A stretch of DNA of 34,698 nucleotides from Umbelopsis ramanniana AG (taxonomy: Eukaryota; Mucoromycota; Umbelopsidomycetes; Umbelopsidales; Umbelopsidaceae), in the NCBI RefSeq assembly GCF_025399195.1, contig NW_026252190.1, positions 1 through 34,698 on the forward strand. Reading direction: 5' to 3'. Every line of letters begins with the position of its first letter. The first letter of the stretch is position 1. Below the pieces are notes generated by a model, which was given only the letters and a program-made list of their open reading frames with translations, did not search any database and was not told the DNA's origin. Positions 21,025 to 32,102 of this stretch are shown here, in pieces. The position numbers and the translations under genes were made by a program.

Positions 21025-23840
21025 CCAGAATGGCAGATTTTTTTTTCTTCCAAAAAAAAAAAACGAGTGTTCTTTGTCGGTACGGTACGGCTCCTGGAAT
21101 CCTGTCGATTGGTAATTCGTGATGACCTTGCATCTTCCTCGTTCCGCTTGCCGTATATGGTCAAGTTAAAGCGATCGCATGTGAAAATTTGACGAAGTTC
21201 CTGTCTGCATGGCAGCTTTGACTCTGAATCGAGGAACTGTTGAACATGACATACTGCTGAACGTACGTGGCGATTACTTGAATAGGGACTCAGACCCCAA
21301 ATTCTTTTCTGGCATCAACATTGCCTGCTTCAAAGGACGCGTTGTTAAACGTCGGAACCACAATCTCGTCATATGCATATGGCTATCATGTCGCTTGTTC
21401 TCTTCGTTGTACATCCCATTTGTGACAAGAATGATGCGTACTGCCTTGCTTGGTAACCACTTCTCGTCAATTCGTTCTATCATTATCTAATTCATATGAT
21501 ATTCAATTGATAACAAGTTTTATTTGGTCATCCTTTCACAATGGCGATGGGGCAATCTACTTATCATCTCAAAAAAAAAAAAAAGTTACCAACCTTCATG
21601 ACTGGTCCACCCAAAAATTTTAGCTATTCGCTATAGCATAATGGTTAAAGGGATCAGTGTGGCCGTCCTACGCAAGGGCTGGTGGAATCCTCGGGAAACG
21701 ACGACAAGCTTGGCTGAAGATCTAAGCCACAGCATTGAGCTTACCGACCAGACGGAAATAACGCTTGGGTCGTTTCTTTTTGGGAATAATGCATTTGGTT
21801 GACAGACAAAATGCCGTTTTATTACATTTGGTCATCAAAACGCCAAGGTGGCGTTGAAAAAAGTGCAGCGGTCGGACCCTTGTGCTTCTAAAAGCACGTA
21901 CGTCACTTTAAGCTGACATGAAGGTTCGGTTGGACGAATCCAAATGGCAAGTTACGCACGCCGGACGTATCTATCCATTGGGGCAAGAAACCAAACGGCA
22001 GCCGAAACAAGTTCGTTTCTGTTTAGTGACTATAAACAAATTGACGACCGGGTCCTTTGGTCTCAATCCAGTTTTTTCAGGAGCACCAGCCAAAAAGAAC
22101 CTTGGCCGATCCAAACCTGGTTTGCTTGTCCTTGGTTTAACACTTATTGCGGACCTCATAAACTGACATTCTTTTTTTTTAAAAAAGAAAATTCTCGTCT
22201 TATTATGAAAACACTATGCATCGCATATCTCGAAACAAAATATTATGAAGGGTGCTACAGGAAACCCAACGGCAGTACGTTTCAGTATGGAAGTTTAGGC
22301 TTTCCACGGGAGGCACTGTTAGGCTTTGTTACGTTTTTGGTTATCCATCATAATAAAAATGCCCATGTTGCAATAAAACAACGGAATATGAATCCCCCGT
22401 TTAGCGGTACTTCAACCCAATAAGTTGAGTTGATAACCTTAAAGCTCAAGTTTTCCCTTGGCCATCAAATTTTAAGCTACTAGTGATATGAAATCATCTC
22501 ACTTACCATTTTACTTCATTGCCTTGAAGTACAAGCTTCGCTTTACTCATCCGATAATAGGCTGCGCAAACAGGTTCAACGATTTTTTGGTCTTTGATCT
22601 GCGCAGGTCGCACATTGTTATCTTTTTTTTTTTTTTTTTATCTGGGGGCGATTAGCCAATGACATTCTTAAATGTCTTGTTGTCGGGTCGGCTATCCCGC
22701 CGACAAAAATCGCTCAAGGCTGTTCATGCGCCTCCTGTTATCACGGAGATTGTATAGCGTTCAATGGAGTTGCAAAATGTCCCTGCATAGCCTATTAGGA
22801 GATGTGGCCACGCGCACTTATATGTGTCGGTTTGGAAGTGGAGTTTTTCTTCATGGATGTGAGCGTGTGAAACGTTGGATCGGTCGGACTCTCTTCCCCT
22901 TCACATTTCATTCTAGCTACTTCTGCTTCTGTTTCTGAGTAACAAAATATTATATCGCTATGATTGCGCCTCTTCCTTCTGAAATGTTTGTCGCCTTCCG
23001 AGTAGAATAAACATCAACGATCATGGGTCCACGCCGAGCCCGCAAATTGCTTGGTCTTTCTCCGAGCCCTGGTCTGCCTTGCCTTGCCATATTCCCAGCT
23101 CGATCACCATGGTTTCGGAGACGTCCCGAGGAACGTCCGAATGATTGCGGGGTGGAAATTGAGGTAGAACATGACCATACAAGGGCGACGCGAGGTCCAT
23201 TGTACCGTAGCACATCTTCCCGGTAGCACTGAGCAATAGTGCGGGGTTAAAAAAAAAAGAGGTACTGGTTATCCCATGACCTCCGAATGGCGCTGGTTCA
23301 CATTACCTTTTTTTTTTTTCCTTTGCCAAAGGAACACAGTTTCCCAATAGGCGGAGCAAGGCAGCGGCTGGAGTCCACTCAGCTTGCAGCTTTTATTGGT
23401 GCAAATGCGATCGTCTACCAATGCCCCCACTTTCTTATTGCTCTTCTTTGCTCTGCTTTCTAATAATATTGGCTTGGTAATAAACTTCTTGCTGCTTGTA
23501 TCCCCATTGTTCACCTCTCTTCTTTCCCTTTGGGTCATTCAATCACGTTACTTGTCTATCTTAAAATTTTATACATTATTATTTTTTTCCATTCCTTTTG
23601 ATTTTTTTTCCCTCTTAGCGCCACTGTAGTTATTTTTTTTTTGCTTTCTTCTTCTATTTTTTTTTTCATCCACAAGCCGTTTCTTACTCTTGTTCAAGGA
23701 GTGAAAGAAACACGCATACAATACAACGGCTTAGAACATCTGTGGTGGACCCTTTTTCTTCTTCCCTGTCTCTTCTGCTTTTTTAACTCCTCCCCTTCTT
23801 CCATCCCTCTCCACCCCTTCCCTTTGAAAAGGATACGTTA
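21025..23840. other. Gene-poor 2.8-kb spacer
   Basis: Frames at 21209-21490, 21918-22423, 22672-22938 and 22950-23236 were read and none shows a family, a clear start context or splice support. The region holds many A/T runs, a short hairpin at 22680-22706 (TTGTCGG with CCGACAA), and a strongly CT-rich leader at 23755-23825 before the next gene. A weak tRNA-like A and B box pair at about 21632-21695 cannot be folded into a tRNA. Confidence 0.5.
22623..22639. repeat. T17 homopolymer
   Basis: Seventeen consecutive T residues, among the longest homopolymers in the window, in spacer DNA. Confidence 0.9.
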
Positions 23841-25270
23841 ATGCCTCCAAGCCCACCTTCAAACAGGAAATTATCGAGCCTGCCCCAATCTCGCAACTCT
23901 TTGGTCGAACGATGTTCATCTTTTCGCAAATGTGAACCATGCAAACGCAGAAATCGCATCTGTAATGGCCAGAGACCATGTAGCCATTGCACAGATTCCA
24001 ATATGGATTGCATCTACAGTGTTGTTTCCGAACATCCTAGAAGTGTTTTCACAACGAGCTCTGCGAGGCGCCTTAGTTCGGGTTCGGCTTGCGAAACTTG
24101 TCGGCGGAGAAAGACAAAATGTGATGGCGGGTCTCCGTGTGGATTTTGTCTTGCAAATGGTCACGAGTGCGTGAATAACTCTGAACGACGACGACGCTCT
24201 ATGGGTCCCCCTACTGTTACGGCACCTAATGAAACAGAAGCTATGGATCGAATTGAAGATCGGTTACGTCGCATTGAAAAACTAATGACCGCTTTTACGC
24301 CGAGTCCACTGTCACAAAGTTCATCCACCGTTCAATACAGTGAAGAGGCGACTGCTGCTGCCAATATGCAACAACCGGTTAGGCAGCATCGGCATTCGGT
24401 ACAAGGCATATCAGTGGCGAAAGAGCAAGCGGAATTGCGCGCTGCTTATGAGAGTATGAAAGGTATGTTTACGAAAGCCCCCCCTTGGGTCAAATGATGA
24501 TGATGACTTACTTAAGCCCTCCTTTTCCACAGGACGATCTTCCAGTACTTCATCACCACGAAGACAAACAATACAAACAGACACCTTACCTACATCTTTG
24601 TCGGCAAGATATGTGTCACCACCTAATAGTACCGCCAGTGGTAACACTCCACCGTCCGGTAATACAGCGTTTTCTCCGCCACCGTTGACACGCTTGATGA
24701 TCTCAGCCTCTCAGAGCTCTAATTTGCCCAAATCATCCAAAACTGAGCCGTCTTCACCACCACGATCAGGAATATCATATCTTATGCAAGAAAGCAAGAA
24801 TTCAATAGACAAGGAAGAATCGCTTCCACCACATCAACTTCATCAACATCATCATTCCCTTTTAACCCCAACCACACCTCCACCTTCTAACCCATCCTCA
24901 GTGGACCTCAAAACAAACTTTTTACCTCGACCCAATTCCCCACTTGCATCCAACAATGCTGCTTATGGCTATGCAAGCAATGATATGGATTGGCAAGCAA
25001 CTGTGAATGGCATGCCAAGTCTCATGGGTAAGTGGTTTCGCCCAACTTTGGGGATGCATGGCGCGCCGGGGGGCGGGCCTAGTCCCGTCCTGACATAATC
25101 TGACCTTTCCCTTGCTTATAGATCAATTGTCAAGGCGAACTTTTGGTCAGACCATGAATTATGCGCCAAACAACTTTCCTATCTATCCACTTACTCCTCC
25201 TCCAAGTCTCTCAAGAACTCATTCACCTAACAGCACATCTGGGGGCGAAATGGCTCGTACTATGGAATGA
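23841..25270 (+). CDS. Transcription factor with two tandem Zn2Cys6 clusters, 421 aa
   Basis: Exons 23841-24462, 24533-25027 and 25122-25270 join in phase (introns of 70 and 94 bp). Two complete binuclear zinc clusters occur in one chain. The first is C31-x2-C34-x6-C41-x5-C47-x2-C50-x6-C57 (CEPCKRRNRIC...PCSHC), the second C84-x2-C87-x6-C94-x5-C100-x2-C103-x6-C110 (CETCRRRKTKC...PCGFC). Both have the basic residues between the second and third cysteines that contact CGG-type half-sites. A heptad-like helix follows (MDRIEDRLRRIEKLMTAF), suggesting dimerisation. The rest is Ser, Pro, Thr and His rich with no middle homology domain. It is probably a nuclear regulator. Most fungal members have a single cluster, so the pair is notable. 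The second intron is unusually GC-rich at 25055-25083. Confidence 0.9.
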
Positions 25271-27021
25271 AAAAAAAAGTCTATTGTGTCTGTTCTCTCA
25301 TGCCCGTGTGTATGTATGTTATTCGGAGCCTCGTGGTTTCTTTTTTAATGCGCAAGGAACAAAAAAAAAATGAGGGCAAGCAGCTGATATCTGCAGCTCA
25401 TTTTTGTCTTTTTTGGGCTTCTGCTTTGAGGGCCATTTCAGAGAAGGGTGAGGGCTATAGCCTGGCCTTCAATACCCCCCATGTTACTCACTCAAGCGCC
25501 AACGTCGTCATTTTCAATTTATTTAATATATATACTGTTTTTTGCTTGATTTCTTAACACCTCTCTCTCTTTTTTTTTTTCTAAATTTTTACATCCATCG
25601 TTGCTGATTTCCCTCTTCTTTTATTTTCTACAAGTAAGAAAGATTCTACATAAAACCACCTAAAAAACTTTATATACCAAAAACCGTTTTTGCCCTTTCC
25701 GTACGTAACCCAGCATGCTTCTATATCGAAATTGTCCTCACGGGGTCAATATTCCCCATTTTGCAATGTGGAAGCCCAGGTTTTGAATCCCGGCTCGGAA
25801 GGGCTAAGCAATACCCGAGGTATCCAAATAAAATATGGGTGGTTCGATATCGTGCCCAATTCATTTACCAGAAGAACAAAGTATGAAAGGTTCGATAGCA
25901 TTGTCCATGTCTGTGATATGCTTAGCCTAGTATTTGCTTTCATCTTGATCAATCTGATATTTTCACTGGACCTTAGTGCAACGTTGTTTTTTGGATTATG
26001 GTAACACCCGTCGTCAGGCTAGATGTGACGGTACGAGACTCCATCCACAACCCGAATTCTATGCTTCTCTTTATCTGGGAATGTGTTTTGGTATGTCAGC
26101 TTTATTGATGAGAAAAAAATTCCCATTAGGATTGCGCTACAAAGCCGTTTATGTGTTACAGAAAGCGAACCATTTTACGCCATGGTGGCTTCATTCATGC
26201 TTGTCTAGGTTAGCCATTGTCCGTAGACTATTCTAACGGATCTCGCTCTACCGAATTGAACATCTGAAACCGCTCATCCAACCCATAAACTGGGAAAAAA
26301 AAGGCCCAGTAGTATGGAGGGTCAGCAGAAACTGGGCGATCTTTATCAGATTATAGGTTATTCCGAGCGAAATTGTCACTATCCTCACTTGATTTTCCCA
26401 TTGCTTGCGTAATATGGGCTACCAATCATCAATTCCGCCTAGCATTGTAAACAAGAAGTTCGGACGAAACAATGCCGGCCGTAATATCAGTAACCTTAAT
26501 GAACAAGCAATGCAGAGAAAGCAGCGGAAATTTTTTTGGTTAATATTTCGGTAAAAATGTAAGCAGTGCTATCTTTTGAGAAAAGGAAAAGAATTATCTT
26601 CATTTAAAAATGGATCAAATTGGCTATATGCTTGTCGATATGCTTAGCATATGAAGTTTGTTTGCCATTCGAAAAAAAATTAGTCTCTCAGAAGACAATG
26701 CTACGACTTCTGGCCATTCGTTTGTTAAGAACTTGGAATAGTGCAATAACCATATTGAGATATATCCATGTCGGCATACAACCCGATACAGCACGAGAAG
26801 TTAGCCGTCTCAGCCGATGGCTAAACAGCCCTCTCAGAAGCCAGCATTCGGATAACACAACACCATATTTTACAATCGCGGAACGCAGGTTGACCCTAAA
26901 AAGAACAGAAAGCTACCGGCTGCAAAAAATTTCGACCGAGTGATAGACATATCTGTGACAAAATCACAGCTGTGTCAAATCTAAAAAGAGAAAGACAAAT
27001 GAAGCAAAGACAATGCTGGTC
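25271..27021. other. AT-rich spacer, no supported gene
   Basis: Frames at 25690-26004, 25976-26236 and 26620-26943 have no family likeness. The last may include worn N-terminal parts of the transposase that follows, but this could not be shown. T- and A-runs are common, including at 25571-25580 and 25361-25369. Confidence 0.45.
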
Positions 27022-27384
27022 GGCTTGGAACAAGCCCCGATCATTTTCTCGCTGATTTATCGTATTTTGATGAATATTCTGGATATGTACGATATGAAAG
27101 GATACTATCTCCTGATGAATAATGCTCAGAACATGCTCCATTAAGGTACGTGAACTGAGACGGCCGAGGATACAAGTGCCTGTAGCCTCCACCATATTTG
27201 CTCTACTTAAATCCGAATGAAGAGGTTTGGTCGAAGGTGAAGGCTGGTGTCAGGCGAAACATGTTGACTGCTGACGATCAGCTAAGTGACCGTATATGCC
27301 ACGCTGTGCCAATGATTACTAGCAGACTGACAAGCATGGATTCGCCATGCGTTGCCATTTTTTTTTTTTGAAGGTGTAAGAAGG
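27022..27384 (+). mobile_element. Decayed Tc1/mariner-type (DDE_3) transposase, C-terminal half
   Basis: Plus-strand frames match the end of DDE_3 transposases: MKGYYLLMNNAQ (27094-27129), then PYLLYLNPNEEVWSKVKAGV and RRNMLTADDQLSDRI (27191-27295). A shifted frame continues with QAWIRHALPFF. In live relatives the first segment is MDNAPIH, whose D is catalytic; here it reads N. A stop after AQNMLH and at least two frame changes show the copy is dead. Downstream, CAGGGTACTTTTGGGACA at about 27428-27445 could be part of a terminal repeat, but no matching left end was found. The element is a cut-and-paste DNA transposon remnant. The N-terminal DNA-binding half is not recognisable. Confidence 0.72.
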
Positions 27385-28887
27385 TAAGTCGTCCCCGAGT
27401 CCGAGAAACTTACCGCTATCTCAATCCAGGGTACTTTTGGGACATTTGATTTGGGAGCAAATTGCAATGAAATTTTCATCCGTTTAATTAAAATATACGC
27501 TTGCCGTATGTTCATTCGTTTCTTCATTTTGTGCCAAATATTTCTAATAAACAAGATATTCAACGCTTTACGATGAACACTTCTTTCATTAACTCTATCA
27601 TTGTGGACAAATGATACCGATACTACAATAGTTATATTTTTTATCTGATATGTTGTTTTCTTCTTGGATCATAATATGCTATCAAGTCAGACATCTTATG
27701 AATGTTTACTCTATTTCTCAATCGTGATACCGTTCAATGAAATCGGAAAAAGTGATGACTTTTTATGCAAATATGAGGACACACTTCTGTCCCATCCGCA
27801 TTCTTAGTACAACTTTAATTGCAAGGTTACAGCGTGTAGATTCTCATCATGGTAGGTGGTACGGAGCTCGACTTGAACTTGCGTACGACCATTACACACT
27901 CCAGGAACGTGGATTTGGTCGTGGCCGCTAGCTCAACCTTAATTGGCTATTATTGCCATAAAGATGAAGTGTAGCTGTCAGTAATTTGCACTTAGTGCGT
28001 CACTAGCATTTTCCTGTGATTTTCAGTGATCCAAAGAAACAGGTATGCAAGGATTTTCGATGTAAATGAGTCAAAATGGGTGATCTATTGCTCAAAAGGC
28101 TACCATGTATGTTTTCCGATTGCCAAATACACAGTGCGTGGGAAGCGCATCTCGTAATTTGCTCAACATTTTATAAATTGGTTCTGGACTCTAGCTCCAG
28201 ATATCCTCCACTTTAAAGCTATGTCATAAAATTGCTGGGCTATTTTTGTAAATGGTCCCCATCCCTCACATACAATTTGGAGAACAACCAATAAGGTAAC
28301 TGGCAGCACGGTCCATTGACATCTTTCAAAAAATGTTAATAGATATTTGGTTTAGGCGTTAAGGATTAACGTCATAAAAATATTAATATAAAAAAGTCTG
28401 CCATCCTAGATATCCAGACATTCGAAATAAAAAGTCTTTTTTAACAAAATGGATAATTCGAATTTGAAGCTTGTCTGTCAATGTAATGCTTTGCTTTTCC
28501 AATGGCCATCTTTCGCCCGAGAAAACTACTCTATACTTTGCATAAGCTATCCTTCCTTTGACTTTGATTGCTTTCCTCCTCTGAAATAGGAGATATCCCT
28601 GCTTCCAAGTATGAACCCTTGCTTTAATCTTCGAACTTAAAAGAAAGTAGGATGGAAAAAGGAGTGAAATTTGTGACCGTTCATGCACCAACTTGGCCAA
28701 ACTGCGAAGCCCAGCCTTTTTTATTTTTTTAATACGCTTTGCATTATCGGCAGTGGCCTGGTGACTCTCAATTTCCTCTCTTGTTACTCTTACCGCATTG
28801 ACTCCCATTTGAAACTTGTCCCATTCGAAATGCCTCTTCTGAGGTCCCCTTACTCTCATTGAAACTCTCACTAAATGCTCTTTTGAC
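27385..28887. other. Spacer upstream of the FYVE gene
   Basis: The stretch is AT-rich. A 168-codon minus-strand frame (28383-28889) overlaps the presumed FYVE leader and was not accepted as a gene. The last 150 bases before 28888 are pyrimidine-rich on the plus strand, like the leaders of other genes here. Confidence 0.5.
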
Positions 28888-31349
28888 ATGGCTCACTTAA
28901 ACTTTACTCCTCCACCTACTCCCTCTGATACGCTGACAAATAGCGAACTTGTCGACATTGCACATCCTATGGTGAGTGCCTGAGTTCATTCTACCTCCTT
29001 TACTTGCATTTTGCTCGAAAATAGACCCACGCAGAAGAGTCAGCCTTTCAATATCTGAACGACTGGCTTTTCAATATACTTTCATCGGAACTAACTTTTT
29101 TTTTTTTTCTTGCCCGCTCGCAACTTACAGCGCCATGTTTGGAGGCACCGATATACCAATTCCCAGTCCTCTCTACACTACGAATCAAGCAAGCCCGCCG
29201 CACAGACAAATGAACTCAATGATAAAAAAGCAAAGCAGCTGCGACACCGAAGATCGACAGGAATGGTGATACAGAAATTTGATAGTACTACCTCGCAGCG
29301 TTCATTTTGGAGCACCGCATACATGCCTGAACTTGATAGGGATATTGCCAATCCTGAAAGCGAAGCTTTTGATAGCTTTGATCACCACAACTCTGATTTT
29401 AAATCAAGACGGCATTCTGCCAGACGATTTTACTCGGTGGAAAATATTCGTGAAAATTATACGCGGCCGGACACCTTTGTCACACAGTCGCATTTGACGA
29501 CGCCAATGACGAGACCAAAAACCCGTCCAAGTCCGCTAAATCTGACGGACTCCTCGCAGAAGAAGATAAAGGAAAAAATGGACCAGAGACCGGCACAACC
29601 TTTACTTGGTATGGCCAGTGAAGACCAGCATACAAGTGCGAGCTTGGATATCGACGATGAATTTTCTAGCGTACGAGACCAAATTACACAAATTACCAGA
29701 GAACTCCAGCAAATGCAAATCGAAGAACTACAAATCCAGGAAAAAGTATTTGTTGATGATAGGAAGCAACGTCAAAAACTGATGGAGATCTCTCAACGAG
29801 ATCGTATTCAACAGGGCAGACGGTTGAGCATATCCAACACCTATCAAGTTGAGCCAATTAACCAGAACTTTCACCGACACCATCGAGTTCGTAGTGACGG
29901 CAGCTTCTTTTCACACCAACAAACTCCGTCGCTCGATACCTTTGTTTCCTCCTCCTCCACTGATATTAGCTTGGCTCAAGACAGCCAACTCCTTTCAGAT
30001 TCAAGTATAGATCATCATTTTCTGTCACCTCGCATTTGTGACATTCAAGGCCGACACATTGGTGATAGCGGTTACCGCGATATACAAAGCTACAATGATG
30101 AAAACGATGACGAACAAGACAATGACGATACCATTTATCAGTCGCTACCGGCCAGCCCCAACATGACTACTTTATTGCTCACAACCAACAGTCTCATAAC
30201 GTCCCGCATGGAAGAAATGGCAAGATCCGTTAGTCCCCATCACCTCGAAGAGAAGATGTGGCAGAATGATTTTGTCGAAGTGATGACTCAGTGCATTCAT
30301 CAGTCAGAAGAACTTGAGAGCCTTTCCACGGAACTTTTAAAAGTGGAACGACAGATGAGAGAGTTATTTCTTCTGAAATCAGCGCTGGAAGAGCAACTAG
30401 AGCAAACAGAATATTCGTACAACAACCAGATCGAACAATGCCATCGAGCCCTTGCTTTACAACGACAAATGATCAACGATCTGGACTACATGATGATTGA
30501 CATTGACAGAAAAATTGATCTCAATAACCAACGATTACGCAGAAATGAACTTGATCAATATGATGCATTACGGAACCTAGGCGACGAAGTGACCGTTAGC
30601 AACATATTAGGACTGACTAAGAAGGAAGAACTGATTGCTCGTCTTCGATGGGAAGTTGGTCGCTTCATTGGCGGTGGGGTTGGTACTGGCTCTATCATTC
30701 ATGCCTACGATTCACCGGATGCTGGCCATTCTATGATCATTGGAGGCACTGCTTCGTCTATGGAGACCAGTCTCCTAAACGTAAGTACTTTAATCTGCCT
30801 TTCATCCATGAGATCCTTTTGTGTTAATTATGTCGCCCTTGCCATTCTTTTCAAGCAGAATTCCGCCGACCCTTCCTTGTCTTCCAAACGAGCTTTAGCT
30901 CAGCATCATCAATACGTCCTACACCTTAGCTTTGAACAATGGAAGGTGCAGTTTAAAAAGGTACCCCATGAACGCTGGGTCGATGATGATCTTGTAGATC
31001 AATGTCAATTTGTACGCTTAGATCAAGTCGCTCCTGCATCGCGCTGTCCTGTTCAATTCAATTTCTTCCGTCGAAGGCACCATTGTCGACGGTACGTACT
31101 TACTGGAAGCCATGATTTTCTGTTATGCAGGATGTGTACTCATTTACCATTTTCTTTTCTGGTAGGTGTGGAAAGATATTTTGTCACGAACACTCGTCAA
31201 ATCGAATTCTTTTGTTCCATCCAACCGAACAATCTAGTCAACATGAACCATCTGCTGGCGAATGGTGCAGAGTTTGTGACAAGTGCTTTTTCAATCTTGT
31301 CACCGTTGTTGTTCGTCCCATCGCCTCATCTGTACCACCCTCCCTGTAA
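28888..31349 (+). CDS. FYVE zinc-finger protein with central coiled coil, 716 aa
   Basis: Exons 28888-28971, 29131-30780, 30859-31091 and 31166-31349 join in phase. Residues 1-185 are low complexity. A helix-rich part at about 205-245 (DQITQITRELQQMQIEELQ) and a long coiled coil at about 390-510 (LSTELLKVERQMRELFLL onward) suggest dimerisation. The C-terminal FYVE finger follows: WVDDDLVDQC, CPVQFNFFRRRHHCRRCG, IFCHEHSS and WCRVCDKC. The R-R-H-H-C-R basic patch that binds phosphatidylinositol 3-phosphate is intact and is split by the last intron. Two features are atypical: CxxH in FCHEH in place of CxxC, and a long gap between the first two cysteines. CxxHSS is, as I recall, usual in one fungal FYVE subfamily. 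An endosomal or vacuolar membrane role is inferred. Confidence 0.88.
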
Positions 31350-31652
31350 TTTTAAATAGCATTCCTCCACCCATTTATCCTGCCATATCTATTTTCCCCT
31401 CACTATCTAATCTATAAACTTGTCTTAATGGAACAATGGGCGCTCGGCTTGGCATTGAAAGCGATTGGATGCGAATTGGGAATGGGCAATTTTTTTAGTT
31501 TTAGTTTGGCAAACTGCTTCTGGAACAAAAGCTTGGCAGATACAAATATGGGCACTGAGGCATACAATGGAACAACTACTGTACATGGTTAAGTTTTTAA
31601 AAAAGTTATGTAATAAAATAATAAATATACGACTCTATTGCATATAATTAAA
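31350..31652. other. Spacer between convergent genes
   Basis: It holds the 3' ends of the FYVE gene (plus) and the repeat-protein gene (minus). No frame, RNA gene or repeat is supported. Confidence 0.5.
31612..31617 (+). terminator. Possible poly(A) signal of the FYVE gene
   Basis: AATAAA followed by a second ATAAATA, 263 bases after the FYVE stop. The distance is long, so the assignment is tentative. Confidence 0.3.
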
Positions 31653-32015
31653 TTAAAGAAGAGCAGATGCAATGGCAGTGCCGGCGACAGTAACGCCTAC
31701 GGCTATCCATGAGTAAGAGACGGTATTGGCGGCCGATGGAATAGTGGTTGAGAGACCAGCAGTAGCTGATGCAGCATCACTTGCTAAGTTTGATGCGATG
31801 GAGGTAGCAGCGCCAGCGACGCCGGATGCCACTGAAGTAGCTTCACCTTGAATAGCAGAGGCCGCTGAGGTGGCATCCCCACCAATAGCAGTGGCTGCTG
31901 AATTGATTGCACCGCCAATAGCAGCGGTGGCACTGTCGAACGATCCAGGGATGGTCACGTCGGCAGCAGCGAGAGTAGCCAGAGCGGCAACAGCAAGGGT
32001 CATTGACAATTTCAT
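31653..32015 (-). CDS. Small secreted surface-type protein with six 11-residue repeats, 120 aa
   Basis: A single-exon frame. Residues 1-18 form a signal peptide (MKLSMTLAVAALATLAAA). Residues 29-94 divide without gaps into six units of 11, each ending in Ser: ATAAIGGAINS, AATAIGGDATS, AASAIQGEATS, VASGVAGAATS, IASNLASDAAS, ATAGLSTTIPS. Residues 95-120 form a hydrophobic tail (SWIAVGVTVAGTAIASALL) behind small residues, as in GPI attachment signals. An 11-residue period suits an amphipathic helix, as in late-embryogenesis or lipid-surface proteins. The composition is Ala and Ser rich with few charges, so the role is open: cell wall, surface coating or stress protein. There is a TATA box about 80 bases upstream. 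Confidence 0.78.
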   Translation of the reverse strand: MKLSMTLAVAALATLAAADVTIPGSFDSATAAIGGAINSAATAIGGDATSAASAIQGEATSVASGVAGAATSIASNLASDAASATAGLSTTIPSAANTVSYSWIAVGVTVAGTAIASALL

Positions 32016-32094
32016 GATAATGGAGCGGGTAATTGAAACGAGAGTTTGTTGGGTCAAAAAAGTAAGCTTCAAGGGAAATCCCAACTGTGTGTGG

Positions 32095-32102
32095 TTTATA
32101 TA
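32095..32102 (-). promoter_or_regulatory. TATA box of the 11-residue-repeat protein gene
   Basis: The minus strand reads TATATAAA, 80 bases upstream of the ATG at 32015, with an A/T run about 40 bases further upstream. The layout matches that of the gene at 20956. Confidence 0.7.

Noticed and set aside
21630-21700. tRNA-like A and B boxes
   Set aside because: The acceptor arms do not pair and the B box is poor. At best it is a worn tRNA-derived repeat.
21918-22423. Overlapping plus-strand frames of 82 and 159 codons
   Set aside because: They have no family likeness, no splice support, and cross an A/T run.
22950-23236. Arg/Gly-rich frames on both strands
   Set aside because: Both strands are open because of composition; neither shows a domain or clear start context.
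25765-25800. B-box-like GGTTTTGAATCC
   Set aside because: It has extra bases in the loop and no A box or acceptor stem.
28383-28889. 168-codon minus-strand frame
   Set aside because: It is antisense to the pyrimidine-rich FYVE leader, has no recognised domain and contains a phenylalanine/leucine-rich stretch; kept only as a finding.
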